From NCBI GenBank assembly GCA_019096065.1, contig JAGUCH010000009.1, positions 2,552,001 to 2,616,000 of the forward strand: 64,000 nucleotides of DNA, written 5' to 3'. The notes below the pieces were generated by a model. The model was not told the DNA's origin. It saw nothing but the letters and a program-made list of their open reading frames with translations, and made no database searches. Of this stretch, positions 9,001 to 16,149 are shown piece after piece. Source of the DNA: Paracyclopina nana. Lineage: Eukaryota; Arthropoda; Copepoda; Cyclopoida; Cyclopettidae. The position numbers and the translations under genes were made by a program. Numbering within the stretch: position 1 is the first letter of the stretch; every line of letters starts with the position of its first letter.

Positions 9001-10010
9001 TGATGTCGGGGGATTCTTTGGCAATCCTGACGGATCTTTATTTGTGCGCTGGTACCAGGCTGCCTCCTTCCAGCCTTTCTTCAGATCTCATGCTCACATC
9101 GACACCAAGCGGAGAGAGCCCTGGCTGTACTCCAAGGAAGAAATGGCCTTGATTAGGGAAGCTCTGAGATGGCGCTATTCTTACTTGCCCTTCTGGTACA
9201 CGCTGTTCCACCAGACCGAAATGACCGGTGTGCCCGCAATGAGGCCTCTTTTCTACGAATTTCCTGGGGAAGAGAAGGCGTTCGACATTGACAATGAGTA
9301 CATGCTTGGTGATGCTCTTTTGGTGCACCCAATTGTAAAGCCCAATGTGGACGAAGAGGCTGTCTACTTCCCTGGAAAAAATCAGTTCTGGTGAGTAACC
9401 TTACCAACGCATTGCTATGGTGATGCAAAGGAGGCCTTTTTGGTTTCTCTCTCAAGCCCTAATGGTGCTAATTAGCCAATTCACACTTTTCGTATGCAGG
9501 TATGACATTTTCACTGGCAATCAGCATAATTACGAAGGCGAAGTGTCCATCAAAGTCCACCCTGATCGCATTCCCATTTTCCAACGTGGCGGCTCGATCA
9601 TCCCGAAAAAGGAGCGGATTCGCAGATCGTCCACTTTAATGGCTAACGATCCCATTACTCTCGTGGTCGCCTTGGATAGCGACAGAAAGGCCAAGGGCAG
9701 CCTTTATATTGATGACGGCAAGTCGTTCAACTACAGGAGAAAGCAGGAGTTTGTGCTCATCGAGTTTGACTACGCGAATGAAAAGCTGACTGGACACCTC
9801 AAGTCCAAGCCTGGGTACGAGTGCAAATCGTGGCTGGAGCGAGTGGTCATTCTCGGCCATGGCTCAAAGCAGCCCTCGAAGGTCACAGTTGTGAGTCCAC
9901 TGAGTGGAGAAACAGACCTGACAGCCTCAGTGAGTGACAATGGGGCCCTGACCATCCGAAGGCCAGGCGTGAACATTTGTGCTGATTGGGAGCTTAATAT
10001 CGTCGTTTAG
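1..10010 (+). CDS. GANAB: Glucosidase II alpha subunit (GANAB-like), 5' end outside window
   Basis: ER glycoside hydrolase family 31 enzyme that trims glucose from N-glycans during glycoprotein quality control. Exons seen: 1-60, 235-500, 8051-8538, 8594-8829, 8893-9390 and 9500-10010, with stop TAG at 10008. The frame is continuous across all joins. The product follows animal GANAB closely: NLDVFEYE and LNAAETWVD in exon 2, the GH31 nucleophile motif WNDMNEPSVFNGPE, the acid/base motif WTGDNTAKWDHL, CGADVGGF, and the C-terminal beta domain up to RRPGVN. No catalytic residue is missing. The first exons, with signal sequence and N-terminal domain, lie upstream of the window. The intron 501-8050 carries an LTR retrotransposon. 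Without the element and its duplicated target the intron would be 56 bp, like its neighbours, and the splice sites GTAACA and TTCAG are intact. The gene is therefore probably still functional if the long intron is removed. Poly(A) signal AATAAA at 10116. Confidence 0.96.
525..819 (-). repeat. 3' LTR (relative to element)
   Basis: 295 bp direct copy of 7719-8013, with TG/CA ends (TGGTTGG at the plus-strand left edge, ACAACA at the right). It is preceded by the target-site copy ATAGT at 520-524. No difference from the other LTR was found. Confidence 0.96.
820..829 (-). other. Polypurine tract of the retrotransposon
   Basis: On the minus strand TTGGGGGAGG lies directly against the 3' LTR, the place and composition expected for the plus-strand DNA primer. 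Confidence 0.8.
1057..1830 (-). CDS. Retrotransposon ORF4: coiled-coil, tail-anchored protein with its own splice acceptor
   Basis: Reading from the ATG at 1830 gives 257 residues. The N-terminus is acidic and Pro/Asp-rich (SPIDWDHPDWDPNAP). A long coiled coil follows (about residues 35-110), then a basic patch (GKKWKRTR), and the C-terminus carries one hydrophobic segment (YGIFVAAMVAIGVGMFIW) ten residues before the stop, as in tail-anchored proteins. Directly upstream the minus strand has a textbook 3' splice site, TTTTTTCTCTGTGTTGCAG, then GC and the ATG, so this start is preferred over the longer open frame that overlaps ORF3. A spliced subgenomic mRNA is inferred. No homologue is recognised. 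Confidence 0.6.
   Translation of the reverse strand: MSEARGDRSPIDWDHPDWDPNAPVDERLIAPAPLDVATLNELDDVAKLKAELAKAKEEVYDAQYRITELEHNLAEANQEVRDLIWTKDVLRADLKHQYNGYRRMLDKIFDNIHKAMNSPGKKWKRTRIVPMTPLRVVVDADGVRRISRPCYENAESAKHDGFSARAGKAYTRQGIMLEAELIGFGQLDKACKLDDGSEDEASVTKSEVIKILDLKRDELARDDRQKYGIFVAAMVAIGVGMFIWCTNGGEVALTTSP
1856..2602 (-). CDS. Retrotransposon ORF3: single-pass membrane protein with a myristoylation-type start (env position)
   Basis: Lies after pol, where errantiviruses keep env. ATG at 2602 gives 248 residues. An internal in-frame ATG at 2455 gives 199 residues beginning MGSGQSTT, which fits the N-myristoylation rule (G2, S6). The shorter form has a polar N-terminus of about 80 residues and one transmembrane segment (WIFYGVAFCALMALLWIGL). 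A basic run (RFRKWRKKASARKRAR) follows directly, then a Pro/Tyr-rich tail with PPVYPQQAPAPYG. No signal peptide, furin site or cysteine-rich ectodomain typical of gypsy env was seen. The layout resembles reovirus FAST fusion proteins by architecture only. A candidate 3' splice site (CTTTTGCAG) ends at 2655. Function unknown. Confidence 0.6.
   Translation of the reverse strand: MYTYTQWLGTLNTPTAEEAKKNEEKLAALIAKSIVKNCPPVNCTWSEVIMGSGQSTTNSADKAKTQVVDETSHTGIRLADIDIMVPQGSSEEDKSAAEATGRDVTHWIFYGVAFCALMALLWIGLRFRKWRKKASARKRARDSLLIMHSQAANAQPPVYPQQAPAPYGCPGYASPYVTPFASTMSIAPTPHPMVYQPFPGVVQSLPNMAYGASPLGSSPTVSHPDSPPLQEEEQRRRNRLFAISYNNI
2696..5902 (-). CDS. pol: Pol polyprotein (protease, reverse transcriptase, RNase H, integrase)
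   Basis: Intact 1068-codon ORF. Aspartic protease motif DTGA at about residue 94. RT occupies about 265-440, with the first catalytic Asp in VVGDCAQGYHQI and an LVDD box at 388-391 (LVDD rather than the usual YVDD). RNase H occupies about 530-660, with TTDAS, IELELLG and KTDHKP. Integrase starts with an HIAH...CEMC zinc-binding module (about 773-809), then a core with Asp in MDLG (837), Asp in RSDN (890) and Glu 926, which gives the D-x35-E spacing. A C-terminal GPY/F-like module follows; no chromodomain was seen. The order PR-RT-RH-IN marks Ty3/Gypsy. The RT motif APMGLTSSSDEW differs from classic gypsy and suggests another invertebrate Ty3 lineage. The start overlaps the gag stop by ATGA at 5902. 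Confidence 0.95.
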   Translation of the reverse strand: MKKSKDRYSLPFIFQSRIKRMEEDDGGAGVIKMAKTKSRKKKEMQQKISKAVSGLRPSCLPNATRVTSSRPTPKAKLLFCPEIGSAFSTYCLPDTGATITVVDEKVAAEMGMPIHPNPETVRSVDGTEVKTSRTCEIAISRGMKVVVVTNAVVASLGDDEEVIVDWQTLEILGVVGLNINSTAIAATTMDMTLESLKLKYTEVFADKLDKTRFMKGEPMKIHLVDGDIKPMRISSTNAIPVHLKAAADKCIKDLEDADIIKKLKPGEMTDWTSRGFFVIKSDGKSVRLVTDFVQLNKYVKRPTHPFTSAFHLLKSIPAKAQWFVVGDCAQGYHQIKLEEKSSYLTTFLLPQGRFRYVRAPMGLTSSSDEWCCRSDMIMTALNGKGVKLVDDVLIWGETEQEALHNLDVLLSNCKTYGVSLSPKKLHMGERVKFAGFMVSKNGVEPHDDNLKAIREYPRPANQSDVRSFLGLAQTLGSFLPDLAHMSASLRELTKAKVQFQWLPRHEEDFNQLKKILTGPLLVKHFDVNKTTVLTTDASRLYGIGYILTQYDPKDPDRSYLITCGSKVNSAAEKNYATIELELLGIVYGCEKSSHFLHGCPKFLVKTDHKPLLGIMNKDMAEITNSRLLRLRERLLPFNFDLVYLEGKLNFIADALSRHPINFSDDHPDAEETETLKNSKISVISALSVSAQEDPAFQEIHDAARADKEYQDLIEAIQEDLHHHKKKGVAIHALKLVPQNLWGQLSVQDGMVVIDGKRVFVPKEARPFILRTLHIAHPGQTKSLATARQFYYWSGMTKDIRQSVEECEMCQKYMASLPHDEEGENMVPTAPMQSIAMDLGHHEGADYLIVVDTFSGWPWIFKMVRYTSEEIIKKLTIIFATFGYPIVMRSDNAGCFTSHEMREFCKEHGIIATTSSPYHHESNGTAEASVKNMKRLVMKTKTLREMNAAVLEFRNLARADGKSPAKMFLGRHLRTKLPILHEMTKLEMPEPRAEKKQLPNEIIPDFKVGEKVRMQNALTKLWEEFGVILEVRHSGRSYVIKNDDGVISVRNKRFLRKHKTADLDANASL
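5899..6795 (-). CDS. gag: gag, C-terminal part with two CCHC zinc knuckles
   Basis: Open reading frame of about 295 codons following the in-frame TGA at 6796-6798. It has no good ATG near its start, which suggests it belongs to the preceding Gag segment. Near its C-terminus are two retroviral-type zinc knuckles of the form C-x2-C-x4-H-x4-C (CFECGSKEHLRPNC and CQFCKKKGHGADKC), then a lysine/glycine-rich tail. These identify it as a nucleocapsid-bearing Gag of a copia/gypsy-style element. Its UAY/UNA1-like mid-region was not assigned further. The stop TGA at 5901-5899 overlaps the pol ATG as ATGA, an arrangement that suits termination-reinitiation or a -1 shift for making Pol. Confidence 0.85.
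   Translation of the reverse strand, partial: AAGFLRTWKTYVQESEIQKKSIDAQHTYSLVLFDANLSAKISAKLSAESPLFIQDENVGTPWILSMERIVVNEFQLAFPLSKRRLECFRHKSTNPSELHGTSWAAFELKCKAAEFESMDIETVMKYLYMSSLANKALRKELIKADNLAGGKATMDELKSAGNMYDVNTATEEGYENPTVKKAGPTAYRKKKAMGSNAGAEAAGSSQKKKHGGCFECGSKEHLRPNCPKAPTCQFCKKKGHGADKCFKKKGKGEGGEKKPNGNPTKAIKKFTVKLPLSFDFSSTLECKKLLLAMRQYAL
6796..7495 (-). pseudogene. gag: gag, N-terminal part, in two overlapping frames
   Basis: From the ATG at 7495 an acidic, coiled-coil-rich Gag-like protein runs about 150 codons to a stop at 7043. The coiled-coil reading continues in the +1 frame (from about 7105) to a TGA at 6796-6798. The following Gag segment is in that same frame, directly after this TGA. 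So as it stands the Gag N-terminal half is split by one apparent frameshift near 7100 and one in-frame stop. Either this copy is defective, or the element uses recoding (a +1 shift and stop readthrough). The identical LTRs make both options worth testing. It lies between the leader and the zinc-knuckle Gag segment. Confidence 0.6.
7515..7670 (-). repeat. Two-copy 79 bp tandem repeat in the retrotransposon leader, each copy with a splice donor
   Basis: The untranslated leader holds two imperfect copies of a unit containing GATGCTGCCAAGGGTGGCGG (plus-strand reading), offset by 79 bp. Each copy contains a minus-strand GTGAGT, with the GT at 7565-7564 and 7638-7637. These could act as 5' splice sites for subgenomic RNAs. 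Confidence 0.6.
7701..7718 (-). other. Primer binding site of the retrotransposon
   Basis: Immediately internal to the 5' LTR the minus strand reads TGGCGTCAGTTCTCAG. The leading TGG pairs with the CCA end of a tRNA, as expected for minus-strand priming. The tRNA species was not identified. Confidence 0.7.
7719..8013 (-). repeat. 5' LTR (relative to element)
   Basis: 295 bp direct copy of 525-819. The second target-site copy ATAGT follows at 8014-8018. It would hold the element promoter, reading toward lower coordinates. Confidence 0.96.
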
Positions 10011-10753
10011 CTGAATGTTCCTTGTGATATTTTACATCTTCAACTTTTTTCTGTGAAAACGAATTTGATGCATTTCAAAGCTCTGTTTTTCTGGCGCCGT
10101 ATCATAATTATGCACAATAAATTAGACCACCGCTCAGTTTACAATATCCGCGATTTTTCGGAATTTTTGTGTCAGAGCCTCGAATTTCGGTTATGTCACC
10201 CAGTTTCGAATAGCCACAATTTCTCGGAAGAAAAGGCAATCAAAATTTTCCTTGTTCTGCCAATAATTGGTTTCCTCCACAAAATGCCTATTCTTGCACT
10301 ATCTCAATCCATAACCAGTGTATAAGGAAGAGAGAGTGAAATCGATTTTAGAGAAACGTGCTCTGAAGCCCGAAAAACGCGGGCACCATTGCTCAGGCAC
10401 AGTGGGGTTAAAATGCAGCAAAAACAGTTGATGTACAGCGGTTCAGATCATAATTGCGTTATAACGTACTTGAACATTAAATAGAGCTAGTTTTAGCCGC
10501 AGAGGACTTGATTACTTCTTATATGGTATAAGCTATATCAAAGGTGTGCGGTGTCCAGGTGATATGAGCGTACGCATGCACTCTGATTGTTGCACCTGAG
10601 TCGTCTACCTGTCGTAACGCAACAACCAAGCATTGCATAGGTTAAAAAGAAGGGAAGAGGAACCACAACTTCAGTGTTGCTCTTTTACATGCATACCTAA
10701 GCCATTCCCATTATTTTTGTTGAGGAGAGTCAAGGTCGCCTCCTCGGGGCACA

Positions 10754-12388
10754 ATGACCCCAAAGGCCCTGCTGGGTGTAATTTTCACACTGTCCGTGGC
10801 CTTTGAGCATTTTGCAAATGGCCAAGCCAGTAGTTGTGATTCGCTATTTCCAAGTGGCCTTCCAGGTCGAGTTTTTCAAGTGTTATCTGGCAAAGACTTA
10901 AAAAACAGCATTAACCGAGGTAAGCTTCTTTCTTAATTTTTTCTCTGCAAATATGTTCCAAAAAAATTAATGCCCATTTCTGTAGCTCGTAACTCGGATG
11001 TGCTGCAGTTAAATGTGATAAATGGCACTCACTGGCTCCATCTTGGTGGCGAATTGACCTCTTTCGAGGCCGTCCTTGGCCAGCCTCCATCGACATCTTC
11101 TGATTTAAACCTAGAATCTGCCCTTGAGCAGCTCAACGAGGTCTTTAACTGAACCCAAATACAAAACACTCAATAACAAAGCCATCATCGTTTTTTCAGA
11201 CATCTGTGAAAACAATGGTTAAGTTCCACCCAAGAAGTCTCTCAATTGCATCCAATTTGGACAAGTTTGCAAAGGTGAGATGAGAAGAAAGCTTCATGAT
11301 TTGCTGTCATGGCGACCATTTTCTGTTGCATAACTCGTAAAAAAACCAGTTAAGCGACTTGATTAAAAAAATTCCATTGTTTTGCAGAGCTTTCCAATTT
11401 GGAGAGTTAGTTCGCCGCAAGAAAAAGCAAATTTTGACCTGGCTGCATCCAATTTGCTACTAGCCCTTGAGTGGCCTCAAAAAACGTATGGTCTTGACGA
11501 GGTCTTTACACGTGTTTATTCCGAGAATCTCCTGCTCGAATTCGACTTTTATCGCATCAAAGCCATTCTTGAGCAAATCTTTGCTCAGCACTCGGTGGCT
11601 GACAATGACTTGGTGTATTTGAGCCGAAAGTACAAAAGTATCAAACGAGAATCTCCCACCAGCTTCACCGAGCTGTTTCTTAACAATTTGGCGCATTTGG
11701 CGGACCATTTGAAGGACATGGATGAAGACCTCGTGTTTTTGCCAGATTTGCAAAAAACATCAACCACGTGCTCAAAACAGGAGTTAGGTAAGAATTCAGA
11801 GCTTTTTTGAAAGCGCCAGGATGCATCAAGTTACTTTCCTGCTAAGAGATGAAAGCACTTTTTTTAATGCGCGTGGAAAATGATTAAAAAGGCTTTTTCC
11901 ATCTACATGATCATGCCTACAAGAAAAAATGAGGATTGTCTTGATCTTGTTTTGGTTGATTTTAAAATGCTTTTCCAACGCTTTCAGATGACGTCAAGGA
12001 CTCAATTATTAGAGCAGACAAGTGTACTCTGCTCATGGTTAGGGCTGGTATATTCATGAAGCCTGATTGCCTTGCTGGTTTGTCTTCGTTTCAAGCTCAA
12101 AACAGCCAGAGTGTCAAATTCATAGTATACTCCTTGCCCACTGACTTTCTGCCACTTAATGAGTTTGTCACAGCTTTAAATTCGTTTGGAAAGGAAAATG
12201 TCATACTCGACTTGCCCAAAGTTGTGCTGGAGAAAATTCAAAATTTGTCTGGAAACTCTGCCTTTGATGAGTTGCTAGACATCAGCGATGGGCCCATTGC
12301 GAGTCACCAAGACAGCCTACAAACTTGCCACATTTTTGTCAGACTCTTCTCATTGGCTTTATTCATGTACGATGTGATTAATATGTAA
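10754..12388 (+). CDS. Secreted protein of unknown function, 398 aa
   Basis: Exons 10754-10919, 10986-11140, 11200-11274, 11388-11787 and 11988-12388 join in frame. The third join uses a weak donor (GTCTTT). The start is the first ATG, followed by a clear signal peptide (LLGVIFTLSVAFEHFANG) cleaved before QASS. The mature part has few cysteines and mixed helical character, with NGTH and NSQS-like sites and no domain I recognise. The last residues (FVRLFSLALFMYDVINM) are hydrophobic and could be a weak GPI-attachment signal or a buried helix. It lies between GANAB and stomatin on the same strand. AATAAA follows immediately at 12387. The exon model rests on frame continuity only, so the weak-donor intron is the least certain part. 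Confidence 0.7.
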
Positions 12389-13360
12389 TAAAGGTAGTAG
12401 TTTTGTAAAGTGAACTGGCCGATCCGCCCGGCAGCCGTGCAGCCAGCGCGCACTGCCAAGAGCGCCACCTAGGAGCAACTTTCAGTCAATCCATGATAGA
12501 GATAAACAGCAGCTTATTGCATTAAGATAAGACTTTCTTGTATCAAATGCACGCGTGCTTTCCATATCTAAATTACTCGTGGAAAAACATCGCATTATAT
12601 GACAAGACAAGCGTGTTCTGCTTACATAAAAAATGAAGTTATGTCAATGAAAATTGATTGGGCTGTGGGCTTGCCATGAGTATCATGATATACACATTGA
12701 CGTATGTTTTTTAGCTCAAAATTGCATTTCACCGGCCACTACTTTGACCTTTTGCTCATCGCGCATAAATTAAGCCACTTTCTACATCCAACTACACTTA
12801 ATTTTTTTAAAGGAGAGCTCCAAGTTTTGCTGAGCACCGAGGTGAGCCCTGCACATCAGTATAAACGCTGCACGCGGACTGGCCACTTGATGCATGCAAG
12901 TGCGTAGCAGCAGATCAATTATTCTGCAGCAACTATATAGGAAAACACACCGCCACAACAACAGCAGAACTTGATAAGCCCGCAGCAGAGTACTATTTGA
13001 GGTCTGGAGAAGAAGAGCTTGCTGCAATAATAATTCTGTTATCGCATTCTCATTAATTGCTGTTGACCTTTCTCATTTATGAGCAATTCGCAAGGAGGAA
13101 GTTTAGAAAGGTATAGATATATTTTTCAAGTTGCGCTATTTATAAGCACACAATTGCGCAAAAAGCGCAAATATACCTGTTGATCTATCTGCAGGCGCAC
13201 GGGAATTTTGTGTGCTCTTTTGCTTCAAGTTGCTGATTCATTTTCGATTTTATGTATGAGTAATTGTGCCTGCCTCAATGACGACATAAAGTCCTTATCA
13301 GACTTGAGCAGTGAACATTTTCCTCGCAAATTGATTTTTAGTAGTGAGCAAAAGTTGATC

Positions 13361-14344
13361 ATGTCGGAAAGAAGGAATTCTCGTGACGTGGAGTGGAACA
13401 AAGGCCCAGCTGAGAATCAAGGAGATGGACCTTGTGAAGGCTTTGTGGCCACTCTAATTTTCGGCATTTCCATGCTGCTAATTGTGTGCACATTCCCGTT
13501 TTCCCTCTGCGTATGCATAAAGATGGTTCAGGTAATTACTTGGTTACGTAACACAATCCACGTGGTTTCAACGATCCATTCCAACATTAGGAATACGAAC
13601 GAGCAGTGATTTTCAGGTTGGGTAGGATCAAACGAGGTGGAGCAGTTGGACCGGGATTATTTTTCATCGTTCCCTGCATGGATCAGGTAAATTAGCCTTT
13701 TCCCGACATAAAACGCTCCCAAATTTGAAATTTGCCCTCATTTTTTCTAGATCATGGTTGTCGACCTGAGAACCATGAGCTTTGACGTGCCACCTCAGGA
13801 GATCTTGACCAAAGACAGCGTCACTGTGGCAGTCGACGCAGTTGTCTACTACAAAATCAGCAATCCGATGGCCGCAGTGTGCAATGTCAGTGATTACGCC
13901 AAGTCCACCAAGCTCCTGGCTTCCACCACACTGCGCACCATCCTGGGCACCAAGAACCTGTCCGAGATCCTGAGCGATCGTGAGACCATCGCTGTGGACA
14001 TTTTGAGCCATCTGGACCGAGCCACCGACCCTTGGGGCGTCTTGGTGGAGAGAGTGGAGGTCAAAGATGTGAGGCTGCCTCAGCAACTGCAACGAGCCAT
14101 GGCGGCCGAGGCCGAGGCTACTCGTGAGGCCAGAGCAAAGGTGATTGCGGCTGAAGGCGAGCAAAAGGCCTCCAAAGCCTTGAAAGAGGCTTCTGATATT
14201 CTCTCCGAAAGCCCAGCTGCGTTGCAGCTTCGCTACCTGCAAACATTGTCTAATATCTCTGCAGAGAAGAATTCAACCATCATCTTCCCTCTGCCAATTG
14301 AGTTGCTTAGCAACTTTGCTCCTCGCAATAGTCAGAAGCTGTAA
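13361..14344 (+). CDS. Stomatin / band 7 family membrane protein, 286 aa
   Basis: Exons 13361-13531, 13591-13686 and 13751-14344; introns are 59 and 64 bp. The protein starts with a short polar N-terminus, then a hydrophobic hairpin (TLIFGISMLLIVCTFPFSLCVCI) that inserts in the inner leaflet. The SPFH/band 7 domain follows, with EYERAVIFRLGR, GPGLFF, FDVPPQEILTKDSV, LGTKNLSEILSDR and RAMAAEAEATREARAKVIAAEGE, ending in the oligomerisation segment SPAALQLRYLQTLS. Length matches vertebrate stomatin and nematode UNC-1/MEC-2-type proteins, which regulate ion channels in membrane microdomains. The ATG chosen is in good context and gives the usual N-terminus. AATAAA at 14481 lies beyond the probable 3' end of the convergent UBL3 gene. 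Confidence 0.95.
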
Positions 14345-14704
14345 ATGTTTGAAATGCACCAACAATGATTCTTGTAGGTAATATAGTTTATTATGGTACG
14401 TCACTAAGTTTTACATAATGGTAAGCAAAAATCTAACGCAGTTTATAAGACCAGGTCAAACAATAATAATTAGATTGTATAATAAAGAATTTCAACTATT
14501 GGGGCTCCATAATAGTTCCATCATGTTGATGATAGGGACAAGGTTGTTGGCTTCGAATTAAACTATTGAAGTAAGAGAATAATGAGGGAGTTTCACGGTA
14601 GGAGTAGTTGTTGTTGTTAATAATAATACAGTTTTTCTCGAAGAGTAATATTATTATTATTATTGACTGGTTCCGACGGAACGTTGTTGCGTCTCGATCT
14701 ATTC

Positions 14705-15848
14705 TTAGACTATTGAACAAGCGCAGCAACATCTCCTCCTACGTCCCTTCTTCTTGTTTTCGTCATCTGCAACAAATAAGGGAACATTGACTGACGATTT
14801 GACAGAAAATACATTATTATGCAAATTAATGCCACCTTTAAACAACCTTCATTCAAGTACAGTGAGAAAAGTCTCACGAGTACTCAGGAAATCAAATGAA
14901 ACTACTATGCCTTGCGCAAGAGTACAATATTTTTGAAAGCGATTTTGCGATGAAAGGTTAATGCAGAAAAGCTTTTTCATCCACTCACCTTGTGAATTTG
15001 GCTCTGGCAAGCTCTCTCTTGGGACGAGATGCATGACCGTGGTCTTTCCCGTAGCCAATCCTAATGCCGATAACGTGACATTGCCGTGAAGAAAACGGCC
15101 TTGGTAGATGAGTCGAAGAATTTCGGCATTGCTCACTGCCTCGTCTGACCAATCTGAAATGAAGTAAAATATGGTGATTGAGTTGAGCAAGCATTATGGA
15201 TAAAAACCGATGACGTTCACGATACTTAGTGATGTCAGATGCGAAGATTTCATCGCAGCCATTAATGGGAAAAAAGCGCTAAGCTGCTTATCCAAACTGC
15301 AAAGGCTCCTTAATCATCTCGATTCTCATCAAGTGCCATACCCACGACATGACATGTGACTCGCAAATCTGACATATTGCCAAAATCTAACCGTATCTAC
15401 TACACGACACGAGCAATAATTGGTCAATCAGCGATGCATGAATGAAAAAACCCACCCAGGTTGAAATTGTCTGGCTAAAGTAAGAGGCAAATGTTCAGTA
15501 ACCAAACACTCAACAATTGGGTTTTTTACCCGTCAAGAAGATCGGATAACTCAAGTAAATTGATGGAAATAAAGAGAGAACTTGAATGTTATAAACAGGC
15601 ATTGTAATCTTGTCGACAACTTCAAAAGCGTTTTGTCACGTATCAGCGAAAATCACAAAAGAAGGAATTTGACCTCAAAGGCCAACAGCAAAAGCTCATA
15701 ACATCTCACCTTCTGGCCAATTGTCGAAAACGTATTGCGCTATGTCTCCGGCCGAGTCCGTGGGCTTGAATAAATAGTCTTTGGTTTTCCCCGAGACCAA
15801 AATGAGCCTCAAGTTGATCTTGTCCTCTGGAATCGTGTAGCGAGGCAT
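14705..15848 (-). CDS. UBL3: UBL3, membrane-anchored ubiquitin-fold protein, 121 aa
   Basis: Exons on the minus strand: 15848-15710, 15153-14989 and 14766-14705 (366 nt). The product starts MPRYTIPEDKINLRLILVSG, continues with the ubiquitin fold, and contains the highly conserved ILRLIYQGRFLHGNVTL and GKTTVMHLV...LPEPNSQ of animal UBL3. The C-terminus is basic and cysteine-rich, RRRRCCCACSIV. The last four residues form a CAAX box for prenylation, and the neighbouring cysteines could be palmitoylated, matching the known membrane anchoring of UBL3, which sorts proteins to small extracellular vesicles. Its 3' end faces stomatin. A minus-strand AATAAA (plus TTTATT at 14391) puts the two 3' UTRs in overlap. 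Confidence 0.93.
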
Positions 15849-16039
15849 GGCGATCATCAAGTTAACAAAATGTCCTCTACTATGAGTGCAGTATCACACA
15901 CACCACTTGGCCGCCCTTGAACGTGGTCGTGGAACGGCCCTCGATGTCACCAAAATAGCCTCATAGCTGGGCCTTTGACTCAAGGTCGCGAAACGTAACT
16001 GATTCGGGAGCGATGTGGAGATTCCACGGCCTTAAAAGA

Positions 16040-16072
16040 CTTCTACGACGACGACGACGACGACGACGTCGA
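16040..16072. repeat. (ACG)n trinucleotide repeat upstream of UBL3
   Basis: About ten ACG/ACGACG units in the presumed UBL3 5' UTR or promoter, 190 bp upstream of its start codon. Simple sequence repeat; no coding role seen. Confidence 0.7.
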
Positions 16073-16149
16073 GAACGAAGAGTGTGAGAGCTAGCCTGCA
16101 GGCCAGTCCGAGAACTTCTTCTGTTCTGGCTTGGAGACCTCAATCTTCA

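Noticed and set aside
13664..14242. 192-codon minus-strand frame
   Set aside because: Antisense to stomatin exon 3; no own motif.
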